DNA of 64,000 nt. Source: Brevibacillus formosus (GTDB lineage Bacteria > Bacillota > Bacilli > Brevibacillales > Brevibacillaceae). Below are positions 50,357-58,250 of this stretch, one piece after another. A program made the translations under genes and the position numbers. The first letter of the stretch is position 1, and each line of letters begins with the position of its first letter. A model generated the notes under the pieces. That model did no database searches, had not been told where the DNA came from, and saw nothing but the letters and a program-made list of their open reading frames with translations. Where the stretch lies: assembly GCF_003013405.1 (NCBI RefSeq), contig NZ_PXZL01000013.1, positions 186,001 to 250,000 of the forward strand, in the 5' to 3' direction.

Positions 50357-50568
50357 GAGAAGAAAAAGCACAGGGCTCGTAGACCTTGACAACGCCTACC
50401 CAGTCGGAACTTAAAAAAGGGGACCACGCTTGTCGAACACCTCTTCTTTGAGATGCTTCCGCCCGTAGGGTGGCTTTGGCTCGACGGTCCCCTTTTTTAA
50501 GTGTAGACGGCCAGTAAATCCCCTCTGCTGGCGTGTCAGAGTCGAAGAGAACTGTGCTTTTTCTTCTC
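50357..50568. repeat. 212-base nested palindromic element
   Basis: Three nested pairings: 50357-50373 with 50552-50568 (17 bp perfect), 50388-50396 with 50530-50537 (8 bp with a bulge), and 50409-50425 with 50486-50502 (17 bp perfect, ACTTAAAAAAGGGGACC type). The central 60 bases have their own short stems (CCGCCC/GGGTGG). The whole would fold into one long imperfect hairpin on either strand. It fills most of the 424-base gap between the adenylyltransferase and sigma genes. Its shape suits a dispersed palindromic or MITE-like repeat. Confidence 0.7.
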
Positions 50569-50707
50569 CTCCCCCATGTTGACTCAAACTTTTTTAAAAA
50601 AATGCATTCATTTTTGGAAAGAAAATACAAGTTGATCCGTTAATCCATACGAGCCTGCCAAAATGAACGCTGCGCAGCGAACTTTTTTGAAATTAGGAGG
50701 ACTTCCT

Positions 50708-51277
50708 TTGCAGGATGATTGGTTGCTTATACAACAGGTACAAAAAGGGAATCGGGATGCCTACGCGCACCTGGTCGACAAGTACAAAGTACGATTATAC
50801 AGCTATCTTTATCGAATGACGGGGCAGCAACAGGATGCCCAAGACCTGACACAAGAGGTTTTTATCAAAGCGTACTGTCAACTGGACAAATATAAGCCGA
50901 CAGATGCTTTTTTGGCCTGGCTGTATCGGATTGCGTCCAACTTGTGTATAGACGCGTGGCGCAAGAATAAGCACTACGCCAAAACACCTTTGGAAGAGAC
51001 AAGATTGATTGAATCCGATACACCCGAGAAAGCTTATTTGGAAAAAGAAAAGCAAGATACCTTGCAGCAGCAAATCATGGCGTTGGGTGAAGAATACCGC
51101 GTTGTGTTTTTGCTGAAATACTTGGAACAGATGAGCTACAAAGAGATTAGCGAAATTTTGGGTGTTCCGGTTACAACTGTACAAATGCGTATCCATCGCG
51201 CCAAGAAAAAGCTCCGGACTAGTATCGCGCAAGAAATGTCAGGAGGTGCTGCAATCTATGAATTGCTCCAAAACTGA
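50708..51277 (+). CDS. ECF-type RNA polymerase sigma factor
   Basis: A 189-residue ECF sigma factor. Region 2 (DAYAHLVDKYKVRLYSYLYRMTGQQQDAQDLTQEVFIKAYCQLDKYKPTDAFLAWLYRIASNLCIDAWRK) recognises the -10 box, and region 4 (EEYRVVFLLKYLEQMSYKEISEILGVPVTTVQMRIHRAKKKLR) the -35 box. It resembles the SigW-like ECF group. TTG 50708 is chosen since AGGAGG (50695-50700) is seven bases before it; the frame stays open to 50663. The anti-sigma gene overlaps its end by 20 bases, as is usual for ECF pairs. An AAACTTTTTT element near 50587 may be an autoregulated -35. Confidence 0.9.
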   Translation: MQDDWLLIQQVQKGNRDAYAHLVDKYKVRLYSYLYRMTGQQQDAQDLTQEVFIKAYCQLDKYKPTDAFLAWLYRIASNLCIDAWRKNKHYAKTPLEETRLIESDTPEKAYLEKEKQDTLQQQIMALGEEYRVVFLLKYLEQMSYKEISEILGVPVTTVQMRIHRAKKKLRTSIAQEMSGGAAIYELLQN

Positions 51278-52952
51278 AGAGTTGCGCAATTATCTGGCTG
51301 GTGAGCTATCTGCAGGTGAAGCTAAACTGCTGGAACGACATGTCGAAGACTGCCTGCTCTGTCAGAGGCTGATGATGGAAGAAGAGGATAGCAGGGAGGA
51401 GTTCCCGAACCTGCACGTTCCAAACGCGTTGCCCTCAGATTTTACTTCCCAGGTAATGACAGCGTTAGAGCAGGTGAAATTGCCAAAGCCAAAACCAAAC
51501 TGGAAAAAAAGGAGCGTAAACATTATGAAGAGAACAGCTTTAGCTGTAGCGAGTGTCACGGCAATCATTACGTTTGGGTCCATGGTGTCTCCGACTTTTG
51601 CGAACTACGTAAACAGTGTCATACAATCCATACAGGGCATCGACCAAGGAATGAAGCAGGCAGCAGAGAAGGGTTATGTTCAGGAAATCAATAAAAAGGT
51701 GACGGATCAAGGAATTACACTGGTTGTAAAAGAAGTGGTTGCGGATCCAGTGCGGATGGCGATTATTGCCAATATCGTGGACCAAAATGGCAAGCGTATC
51801 CCGTTTGATGTGGAAAAAGACGGATTGTCCCTTACGTACAAAACCAAGTCAGGTGAAGAACTGAATCCTGGGGGAGGGGGCTATACCTACGGTGAAGAAG
51901 GAGAGTATCTTGTCGTCAGCCATGATATTTTCCGATTCCTGAAAGATAGCAAGTCATTGCCGGATGAGATAATCGTCGGTGTCGAAGCAACTATACTGGG
52001 TGGGAAAGAAGGAAGCTGGAAGGTCGAGTTTCCCATTGATATGAAAAAGACAAGGGAAGTGGCACACCATACAGAGATCGGACAAAAGTACACGACACCG
52101 CAAGGAATAAAAATCATATTACAAAACATAATGACGGTTCCAAGCACAAGTTTGCTAGAGATGGAAACAGTCTGGACAAAAGAAAGAGAAGAACAAATCC
52201 AAAAATGGAAAGAGCAAAACGGATGGATTGTAAAAGAACCAAAAACAGGTGTGTTCACAGAAGCGGAGAGAATGGAGAGGTATTTCATCGACATGGGAGT
52301 AGCGTTCCAGCTATTCGATGAAAAAGGGAATGTAGTAGCAGGATGGGACGATGCCTTACATGAAGAGCTTAACCAGATTCGAAAGAACAACGTAAAGCAT
52401 TCGTACCGAGGAAAAGTGCATGATGACGGGAAAGGAGTTACGAAATGGAATGGGATAACTCCATTAGCAAAGGATCAAGCGTACAAATTAAAAATGCACT
52501 CCCTGTACCTGTATGAGCCATCGAAATTTCAAGCAACCATCCCGATGGATACCTTGTTAAAGGGTAAGGTGACCGTGACGAACAGTGACAGCACCTATAA
52601 CCTAACGGGTTTTACCTTAAAAACAACGGAGGACGAAGAAAAAATCGGGGATGAGACCTATTTTGGAAAAGGTGCACTGATTTCGTTCTCGGCTATACTG
52701 CCAGAAGGGATCGTCTACACGACTGAATGGACGGCACAGGATGAGTCCAAACAAACCTACAATGTATCGCTTAAAGGAACAACATATACAAGAGGCAAGG
52801 ATGGACGGGTGCATGTTGCAGGAACATTCTTCATCCGCGACCTTGAAAAACAGCCAAAAGAATTAAAGCTGTCCCACGCTATTCAACAACGCCAATATCA
52901 GGACCTCAACTGGGAAGTTCCATTTGAGATGTCGAATAACGCCAAACGTTAA
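51258..52952 (+). CDS. transmembrane anti-sigma factor with DUF4179-type external domain
   Basis: A 564-residue protein. The cytoplasmic N-terminus has a zinc-binding anti-sigma motif, HVEDCLLC (H-x3-C-x2-C), near residues 28-35. One membrane helix follows (RTALAVASVTAIITFGSMV, about 90-110). The external part begins ANYVNSVIQSIQGIDQGMKQAAEKGYVQEINKKVTDQGITLVVKEVVAD, which fits the DUF4179 domain seen in such regulators, and continues as a large beta-rich region to residue 564. It should hold the overlapping sigma factor inactive until an envelope signal. ATG 51258 follows AGGAGGTG within the sigma gene. The size of the external part is notable. Confidence 0.85.
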   Translation: MNCSKTEELRNYLAGELSAGEAKLLERHVEDCLLCQRLMMEEEDSREEFPNLHVPNALPSDFTSQVMTALEQVKLPKPKPNWKKRSVNIMKRTALAVASVTAIITFGSMVSPTFANYVNSVIQSIQGIDQGMKQAAEKGYVQEINKKVTDQGITLVVKEVVADPVRMAIIANIVDQNGKRIPFDVEKDGLSLTYKTKSGEELNPGGGGYTYGEEGEYLVVSHDIFRFLKDSKSLPDEIIVGVEATILGGKEGSWKVEFPIDMKKTREVAHHTEIGQKYTTPQGIKIILQNIMTVPSTSLLEMETVWTKEREEQIQKWKEQNGWIVKEPKTGVFTEAERMERYFIDMGVAFQLFDEKGNVVAGWDDALHEELNQIRKNNVKHSYRGKVHDDGKGVTKWNGITPLAKDQAYKLKMHSLYLYEPSKFQATIPMDTLLKGKVTVTNSDSTYNLTGFTLKTTEDEEKIGDETYFGKGALISFSAILPEGIVYTTEWTAQDESKQTYNVSLKGTTYTRGKDGRVHVAGTFFIRDLEKQPKELKLSHAIQQRQYQDLNWEVPFEMSNNAKR

Positions 52953-52964
52953 AGCAACATAGAC

Positions 52965-53010
52965 AAATCCCCCTCCTGGATGTATAAGAGGGGGATTTTG
53001 TTTTTTTTAT
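52965..53010. terminator. terminator after anti-sigma gene
   Basis: AAATCCCCCTC (52965-52975) pairs perfectly with GAGGGGGATTT (52988-52998), followed by a long T-run. Confidence 0.9.
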
Positions 53011-53474
53011 TTGCTTCCAAACCACTCCCAAAGCTTCAACACAAACGCTGTAATACCAGCAGCCATCAAAGGCCCGACGGGAATGCCCCGAAAAAACACA
53101 ATGCCAATAATCGAGCCAATGACGAGTCCGACAATCATATGTGGCTCTGAGCGCAGCAAATCGAGTCCTTTTCCATTCATCCAGGTGGCAATGGCCCCAC
53201 CAGCCAGTGCGGTTAAGCCGACGACCGTAGTGAAAAGAGGCGTGACGTCTTTCCATGATATTTTTTCGCTGGCGAATGGAACCAGTACGGAAATGGTCAA
53301 AAAGAGCAGCCCGAGCTCCAATCCGCGCCGTTCTACTGTTGGGAAAAAACGCTCCAGTGCCGTTAGCTTCAACACCAACAATATACTTGCGGCAGTCGCA
53401 ATAATGGGTGAGCGCCCAATAAGACCGATAACGATTAGGATGACCAGCATCACTTCTCCAGACATCATTGGCAT
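53007..53474 (-). CDS. DUF441 membrane protein
   Basis: A 155-residue DUF441 protein (YtwI-like) with four membrane helices: [72 protein letters not shown] and [36 protein letters not shown]. The G-IPVGPL-AAGI end is characteristic. The function is unknown. ATG 53474 is taken as start; ATG 53447, with GGAGAAG before it, is another possibility. It is the last of a minus-strand group with comB and comA. Confidence 0.88.
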   Translation of the reverse strand: MPMMSGEVMLVILIVIGLIGRSPIIATAASILLVLKLTALERFFPTVERRGLELGLLFLTISVLVPFASEKISWKDVTPLFTTVVGLTALAGGAIATWMNGKGLDLLRSEPHMIVGLVIGSIIGIVFFRGIPVGPLMAAGITAFVLKLWEWFGSK

Positions 53475-53504
53475 CAAAACCCCTGTCCCTGTTCTCCTTT
53501 CACA

Positions 53505-54221
53505 TTATGAGACAAGGTGTGGGAGTATGCGTTTCTCCTTGATATAAGGAACGATTTGATATTGATCCACTTGAGCGCAGTACCGTATATCGCTTGCGAG
53601 ATGGTGCTGGATGAGTCTTTTTCCTGTTGTCGTGTGGGGTAACAGCTGGCTCAATTTTCCAGCGTAGTAAAGGTAGCTCGCTTTTAGAACTTCACCCAGA
53701 TCACAAATTTGGATGCTCGGAAACGCTTGCTGTGCCTGTGCAATCATCAAGCCGGCAGCTAGACCGTCTTCCAGAGCGAATTCCGACCGAGTACCTGCAC
53801 AGTACAGCGTAATATCGAGATGATACGAAAGAGCGTGCTGAGTGCATGCGGTGGCATTCAAGAAGCAGCCAATCAAGAGAGCAGCGGCGCGTTCTGCTTT
53901 TTGGATGGCGCGAGTCCCGTTTGTCGTGGTCAGAATAAGCTGGCTTCCCGTTTTCCCCAGTGCTGCGATTTCGGTTGGTGAGTTGTTGCAGTCGAATTCG
54001 GGGATTTTCTTACAGTGGCGTTCACCGGCCAAAATACAGTCATTGGCGCGGAGGGAGTTCGCTTGCCCAATGGTTTCGACCGGGATGACGCTGCGAAATC
54101 CATTCCCTAATGCAGTGACAATCGTACTGGAGGCACGAAGCACATCAATAACGACGACTACATGATTGCTGATCTGTTCAAAACGAATTTCTTCCACGGT
54201 CGGCACCACTTCTATTCGCAC
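53505..54221 (-). CDS. comB: 2-phosphosulfolactate phosphatase
   Basis: A 238-residue ComB-family phosphatase that removes phosphate from 2-phosphosulfolactate to give sulfolactate. Signatures: VVVIDVLRASSTIVTALGNG (Mg-binding Asp), CILAGERHCKKIPEFDCNNSP, LTTTNGTRAI and CAGTRSEFALEDGLAAG. In B. subtilis the paralogous YitC acts with YitD to make 3-sulfolactate, which accumulates in spores. GTG 54221 is chosen because GGGAGGTG lies just before it. It overlaps the comA stop by ten bases, so translation is coupled. Confidence 0.9.
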   Translation of the reverse strand: MRIEVVPTVEEIRFEQISNHVVVVIDVLRASSTIVTALGNGFRSVIPVETIGQANSLRANDCILAGERHCKKIPEFDCNNSPTEIAALGKTGSQLILTTTNGTRAIQKAERAAALLIGCFLNATACTQHALSYHLDITLYCAGTRSEFALEDGLAAGLMIAQAQQAFPSIQICDLGEVLKASYLYYAGKLSQLLPHTTTGKRLIQHHLASDIRYCAQVDQYQIVPYIKEKRILPHLVS

Positions 54222-55048
54222 GGATAACACCTCCCTCTATCCATGATAAGGGCTGTATCGCCACGCAATCCTCGCCGTAGCGTCTCCACAGAGAATACAT
54301 CCGTATAGGCAATATTTCCCAGGTTAACGTCGCTGCCAAGGGCCTTGATGAAGCAGACCTGTTGATCTTTTTGTGGTGCTTCCCAGATCAGGCGAGAGGC
54401 TTTTTCTTTGGCTGCCGTGACAATGTCCAAAACGAAGGAATCATCAATCTTGCCATCTCCGTCACACACACCGACAGTACCACTTTCTCTTGCTTCCACA
54501 ATGACGTGACTGGCACCATTATGCAGGTCAAAGCTGAGGGTCTCCAGCAATTCCTCTCGACATGCGCGATACTCCGCCGTTTTTTTTCCGACCTCTGTGT
54601 AGACCACCAAATCATTGTCCAACGCGTAATTGATGGCTTCCTGACGCTGTGAAAAAGTTAAAGGGAATGTTCCATCAGATATTTCTACCGCAGAAAAACC
54701 GAGTGACCGAATCAGCTTCATATAATCTGCAATTGTATTGTGACGAATGGCGATTTCAAAAAAAGTTCCTCCGGGCATGATGTGTACGCCATATTGTTTT
54801 GCGAGGGTGAGTTTTTGGTTGAGTAATTCGAGGGGATACAGAGCAATGGTGCCAAAACCGAGTTTGTATAGATCGATATAGGGAGCAGCCAGTGCTAACA
54901 AGTCGGAATATGCAGTAAGTCCAAGGCCTTTGTCAATGACCATGGTTAAGCCCTTCACGCGGGGCTTCTCACGTAATTGCCCGGACGGGTTTGCCCAGCT
55001 GTCAGGCAAAAACGACTGATCATACTCTATCATCGGCAAGTTCCTCAT
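54212..55048 (-). CDS. comA: phosphosulfolactate synthase
   Basis: A 278-residue TIM-barrel enzyme that adds sulfite to phosphoenolpyruvate to form phosphosulfolactate. Signatures: KPRVKGLTMVIDKGLGL, YIDLYKLGFGTIALYP, GVHIMPGGTFFEIA, GFSAVEISDGT, VYTEVGKK, ASHVIVEARESGTVGVCDGDGKI and WEAPQKDQQVCFIKALGSDVNLGNI. It corresponds to B. subtilis YitD, a sporulation-linked sulfolactate gene. It is upstream of and overlapping comB; no comC dehydrogenase is adjacent, so sulfolactate is the likely end product. Confidence 0.92.
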   Translation of the reverse strand: MRNLPMIEYDQSFLPDSWANPSGQLREKPRVKGLTMVIDKGLGLTAYSDLLALAAPYIDLYKLGFGTIALYPLELLNQKLTLAKQYGVHIMPGGTFFEIAIRHNTIADYMKLIRSLGFSAVEISDGTFPLTFSQRQEAINYALDNDLVVYTEVGKKTAEYRACREELLETLSFDLHNGASHVIVEARESGTVGVCDGDGKIDDSFVLDIVTAAKEKASRLIWEAPQKDQQVCFIKALGSDVNLGNIAYTDVFSVETLRRGLRGDTALIMDRGRCYPCE

Positions 55049-55182
55049 TTCTTCTAGGCGTATGGTTCAGTGTATGCCCAGTGAAGGGGAGGAGTGAAGG
55101 CAAAAGCCTATAGAGATGATTCAAAAAGTGCTGAAATGATGTGGTACAGGCATAGAGTGAAAGGAGGGGAGGACGAGACGGT

Positions 55183-55446
55183 ATGTTGGAAAAAGCAATT
55201 ATGGGTATGGCGGCACTTCGGGTCTTTTCAGGCAGTATCGAGATCATTGCAGCTTTGCTCATTTTGAAAGTGAATCAGGTCGAAAAAGCTCTGCTCATTA
55301 ATTCAGGTCTTGCAATCGTCGGACCAATCATCTTGATCACTACCACTACAATCGGTTTATTAGGGATGTCGGATCGCGTTAGCTTTGCCAAAATTGCTTG
55401 GATTCTGGTGGGGATCTCCTGCATTTTGATTGGAGTTCGCAAATAG
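55183..55446 (+). CDS. yqhV: YqhV family membrane protein
   Basis: An 87-residue membrane protein of the YqhV (DUF2619) family. Three helices: MAALRVFSGSIEIIAALLILK, LLINSGLAIVGPIILITTTTIGLLG and IAWILVGISCILIGVRK. The function is unknown, but its position between efp and spoIIIAA is conserved in Bacillales and it is often sporulation associated. GAAAGGAGGGGAGG precedes the start, giving a strong site. Confidence 0.85.
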   Translation: MLEKAIMGMAALRVFSGSIEIIAALLILKVNQVEKALLINSGLAIVGPIILITTTTIGLLGMSDRVSFAKIAWILVGISCILIGVRK

Positions 55447-55524
55447 TTTCCATTTCCCTCCATTTGTAAATGCGATCACGATGGGGAACGATAAGTGGGA
55501 GAGATTGGATGGGAGGGAATGTGG

Positions 55525-56004
55525 ATGCCAGAATCATTGGCGAATCGAATCGCATACTTGCAAGGGTTGGCAGATGGACTGGATGTAGGCGAAAAGAGCT
55601 CCGAAGGAAAAATTATGGTAGAGATGATTGAGATTCTAAATGAGGTGGAGGGTCAGCTGCGAGAGCTTCACGCGCGAGTGGAAGAGGCTGAGGATTATGT
55701 GGAGGCTTTGGATGAAGACTTAGAGGACATTGAGCTCTACCTTTTTGAAGACGATGATGACTTGTATGAAACCGTTGTCGATTGTGAGGACGATGACGAC
55801 GAGTACGCGACTTTCTACGATTTGGATGATGATGAAGACGCACAAATGTATGAAGGACAAGTAGATCCCCATCTCGATACGACCTACGAGTTCGCATGCC
55901 CTAACTGCCAGGAAGAAATCTATCTGCGCGAGGGCCAAGATGAGGAAGGTTTCAAGCACTATGTAATAGAGCCAGTGGATAACAAGAAAACGAATAATCA
56001 ATGA
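55525..56004 (+). CDS. acidic protein with CD1247-type N-terminal domain
   Basis: A 159-residue, very acidic cytoplasmic protein. The N-terminal 55 residues (SLANRIAYLQGLADGLDVGEKSSEGKIMVEMIEILNEVEGQL) match the CD1247-type helical domain of Firmicutes, followed by a coiled coil and a run of Asp/Glu (EDDDDLYETVVDCEDDDDEY). A half zinc ribbon, FACPNCQEEIYL, lies near residue 128; the second Cys pair is not present, so metal binding might need dimerisation. ATG 55525 is chosen since GGGAGGG lies seven bases before it. It lies just before the spoIIIA operon, but a terminator separates them. Function unknown. Confidence 0.75.
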   Translation: MPESLANRIAYLQGLADGLDVGEKSSEGKIMVEMIEILNEVEGQLRELHARVEEAEDYVEALDEDLEDIELYLFEDDDDLYETVVDCEDDDDEYATFYDLDDDEDAQMYEGQVDPHLDTTYEFACPNCQEEIYLREGQDEEGFKHYVIEPVDNKKTNNQ

Positions 56005-56017
56005 TCCCAGTGGGAAA

Positions 56018-56060
56018 AGCTTGCACTCGCGTTCTAGCACGAGAGCAAGCTATTTTTTTT
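56018..56060 (+). terminator. terminator before spoIIIA operon
   Basis: AGCTTGC (56018-56024) pairs with GCAAGCT (56045-56051), with inner CTCG/CGAG pairs, followed by eight T. Confidence 0.85.
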
Positions 56061-56090
56061 GCATAAATCTCGTCCACCTCTGCATAGGAT
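56061..56090 (+). promoter_or_regulatory. sigma-E-like promoter of the spoIIIA operon
   Basis: GCATAAAT (56061-56068), 14-base spacer, CATAGGAT (56083-56090), similar to the mother-cell sigma-E pattern KMATATT-N14-CATACAAT. spoIIIA is sigma-E dependent in B. subtilis. Confidence 0.6.
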
Positions 56091-56142
56091 GGAGGTAAGT
56101 CAAAGTGGACAAAGGCAGAATGCTGCAAAAGGAGGGTACCTG

Positions 56143-57105
56143 ATGAATGAGATCTTGGCGATTTTGCCAGCAACTTTACGTACGATTTTGACGGCCCTTC
56201 CTATCGCGGTAAGAGAGAATTTGGAAGAGATTCGGCTTCGGCAAAACCAGCCGCTAGAAGTCCGGTTTGGGCAACAATCCAGCTATGTGACATCGTCGGG
56301 GCAAATCACCTCGATACCCGCGCAAGGTTGGCTTTTTTCAGCAGAAGAGGCTGCAAAGCTCTTAAACCAGGTCAGTCAGCATTCTCTCTATGCCTTGGAA
56401 GAAGAGTTGAAAAGGGGTTACATCACGGTGGTTGGCGGTCATCGCATTGGCATAGCGGGGAAAGTGGTGCTCGACAAAGGAGAAGTGAAGGGAATCAGAG
56501 ATGTTACCAGCTTCAACATCCGGATTGCCCGCGAGAAAAAAGGCGCGGCCAGGAAGGTCATGCCGTATTTGTTTGAGGATGGCAAATTGCAAAACACGCT
56601 TCTCATCTCCCCACCCCAATGCGGGAAAACAACCTTGTTGCGTGATATCGCACGAACCATCAGCTATGGGAGTGAGTGGTCTTCAAGTCGCAAGGTAGGA
56701 ATTGTGGACGAGCGTTCTGAGTTGGCGGGGTGCTTGCAAGGAGTTCCTCAGCGAGACGTCGGTCCGCGAACGGATGTGCTGGACGCTTGCCCGAAAGCTG
56801 TAGGGATGATGATGCTGATTCGTTCCATGTCTCCTGATGTTCTGATTGTGGACGAGGTGGGAAGAGCGGAGGATGGCGACGCAGTCTGGGAAGCGATTCA
56901 TGCAGGTGTAGCTGTCATTTGCTCGGCGCATGGAGCCAGTGTTAAGGAAGTAGCCGAACGCCCCATGCTGGGCAAGCTGATTCGATATGGAGCCTTTTCA
57001 CGCTATATCGTACTCAGCCGTGCTAAAGGTGTCGGAACGATCCAGGCCATCTACGATCACAGGATGAACCTGGTGGAAAGGGAGAAGGTTGCATGGTCAA
57101 GCTGA
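56143..57105 (+). CDS. spoIIIAA: stage III sporulation protein AA
   Basis: A 320-residue secretion-type ATPase that powers the SpoIIIA-SpoIIQ channel between mother cell and forespore. Walker A is SPPQCGKTTLLRDIA near residue 150; Walker B is ILIVDEVGR. GFRSE-like VGIVDERSELAGCLQGVPQRDVGPRTDVLDACPKA is the family hallmark. ATG 56143 is chosen, with AAAGGAGGG before it; a longer frame to 56059 crosses the promoter region. It is first of eight genes, overlapping spoIIIAB by 13 bases. Confidence 0.95.
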   Translation: MNEILAILPATLRTILTALPIAVRENLEEIRLRQNQPLEVRFGQQSSYVTSSGQITSIPAQGWLFSAEEAAKLLNQVSQHSLYALEEELKRGYITVVGGHRIGIAGKVVLDKGEVKGIRDVTSFNIRIAREKKGAARKVMPYLFEDGKLQNTLLISPPQCGKTTLLRDIARTISYGSEWSSSRKVGIVDERSELAGCLQGVPQRDVGPRTDVLDACPKAVGMMMLIRSMSPDVLIVDEVGRAEDGDAVWEAIHAGVAVICSAHGASVKEVAERPMLGKLIRYGAFSRYIVLSRAKGVGTIQAIYDHRMNLVEREKVAWSS

Positions 57106-57611
57106 TGGGAGCCGTACTCATCCTGTTTTCGGCGTCGATGGTTGGTTGGCAGATCGGCAAGTATTACGCGAATCGTCCCGTTCAGCTTCGGGCTCTGCTC
57201 GTTGCACTGCAAATGCTCGAAACGGAAATCGTGTTTGGGATGACTCCATTACAGCGGGCGTTTGTGAAGGTCGGTCATCGCGTTTCCGAAGAGGTAGGGA
57301 AAGTATTCCTTCTGGCCGCGGAATTTCTTCAGACAGAAAAGGCGCATTCGGCTGAGGAAGCCTTGCAACAAGCCATGAATAGACTCTGGACCCAGACAGC
57401 CTTGCGCAGACAAGAGCGAGAGGTGCTTGAGAGTCTAGGTCAGGTACTCGGATCATCCGATCGGGAAGACCAGCAAAAGCATTTGCGCCTAGCTGTCACC
57501 CACCTGCGAGGGCTGGAAGAGGAGGCTCGAGCAGAACAGGAAAAGTACGAAAAAATGTACAAGAGTTTGGGCTTTTTAGGTGGACTCTTGGTCGTCATCC
57601 TGATGTTCTAA
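57093..57611 (+). CDS. spoIIIAB: stage III sporulation protein AB
   Basis: A 172-residue protein, distantly GspF-like, with an N-terminal (LMGAVLILFSASMVGWQIGKYYANRP) and a C-terminal membrane helix (SLGFLGGLLVVILMF) and a helical cytoplasmic part between them. It is a membrane component of the forespore channel and a partner of SpoIIIAA. The family pattern RPVQLRALLVALQMLETEIVFG is present. It overlaps the end of spoIIIAA, implying coupled translation. Confidence 0.93.
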   Translation: MVKLMGAVLILFSASMVGWQIGKYYANRPVQLRALLVALQMLETEIVFGMTPLQRAFVKVGHRVSEEVGKVFLLAAEFLQTEKAHSAEEALQQAMNRLWTQTALRRQEREVLESLGQVLGSSDREDQQKHLRLAVTHLRGLEEEARAEQEKYEKMYKSLGFLGGLLVVILMF

Positions 57612-57627
57612 AGGCGAGGTGTTCACA

Positions 57628-57831
57628 GTGGATTTTGATTTGACACCTGTTTTCCAGATAGGAGCAGTAGGGTTCATTACAGCCATCCTGCATACGGTCC
57701 TGAAGCAGGCGGGCAAGGAAGATATTGCGCATTGGGCAACTCTGGTCGGATTCATCATTGTCCTGTACATGGTGTCCCATTACATCGGTGACTTGTTCTC
57801 CGAAGTAAAACGCGTCTTCCTGTTCAACTGA
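57628..57831 (+). CDS. spoIIIAC: stage III sporulation protein AC
   Basis: A 67-residue membrane protein with two helices (VFQIGAVGFITAILHTVLKQAGKEDIAHW and ATLVGFIIVLYMVSHYIGDLF), the standard length for SpoIIIAC. GTG 57628 is preferred: GCGAGGTG lies six bases before it, and the alternative GTG 57619 sits inside that site. It is a small core part of the SpoIIIA export apparatus and is related to SpoIIIAD. Confidence 0.92.
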   Translation: MDFDLTPVFQIGAVGFITAILHTVLKQAGKEDIAHWATLVGFIIVLYMVSHYIGDLFSEVKRVFLFN

Positions 57832-57844
57832 GGAGGGGCTCCAG

Positions 57845-58234
57845 ATGGAGATTGTACAAATTGTCGGACTAGGACTGGTGGCTACGATTCTCGCGCTAGT
57901 CATTAAGGAACAGAAGCCGATGTTCGCCTTTTTGCTGGCGATTGCGAGCGGAGTCATCATCTTTTACTTTCTCGTCGGAAAAATAGCAGATGTCATTCGG
58001 ATTTTGGAAAGATTGGCGGTTCAAGCAGATTTGAACCTTGTGTTTCTGGAAACGATTCTAAAAATCATCGGAATTGCCTACATCGCTGAATTCGGTGCAC
58101 AGATGACCCGGGATGCTGGACAAGGTGCGATTGCTTCGAAAATCGAGCTCGCTGGAAAAGTCCTCATATTGGTTATGGCTGTACCGATCATCCAAATCAT
58201 TATCGAAACAGTGATCGACTTGTTGCCGGCATAA
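57845..58234 (+). CDS. spoIIIAD: stage III sporulation protein AD
   Basis: A 129-residue protein with four membrane helices. The family pattern includes EIVQIVGLGLVATILALVIKEQKPMFAFLLAIASGVIIF and LETILKIIGIAYIAEFGAQMTRDAGQGAIASKIELAGKVLILVMAVPI. With SpoIIIAC and SpoIIIAE it forms the mother-cell membrane part of the channel. GAGGAGGGGCTCCAG precedes ATG 57845. Confidence 0.93.
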   Translation: MEIVQIVGLGLVATILALVIKEQKPMFAFLLAIASGVIIFYFLVGKIADVIRILERLAVQADLNLVFLETILKIIGIAYIAEFGAQMTRDAGQGAIASKIELAGKVLILVMAVPIIQIIIETVIDLLPA

Positions 58235-58250
58235 GGGAGGTGGGATGTCC

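Noticed and set aside
50461..50502. AGGGTGG followed by GGTCCCC and T-run, resembling a T-box antiterminator
   Set aside because: The conserved ACCGCG part is missing, no specifier stem is visible, and the downstream gene is a sigma factor, not an aminoacyl-tRNA synthetase or amino acid gene. The sequence belongs to the long palindrome.
50322..50630. 102-residue minus-strand ORF in the sigma gene upstream region
   Set aside because: It lies across the nested palindrome and has low-complexity Arg-rich sequence with no ribosome site; it follows from the repeat structure.
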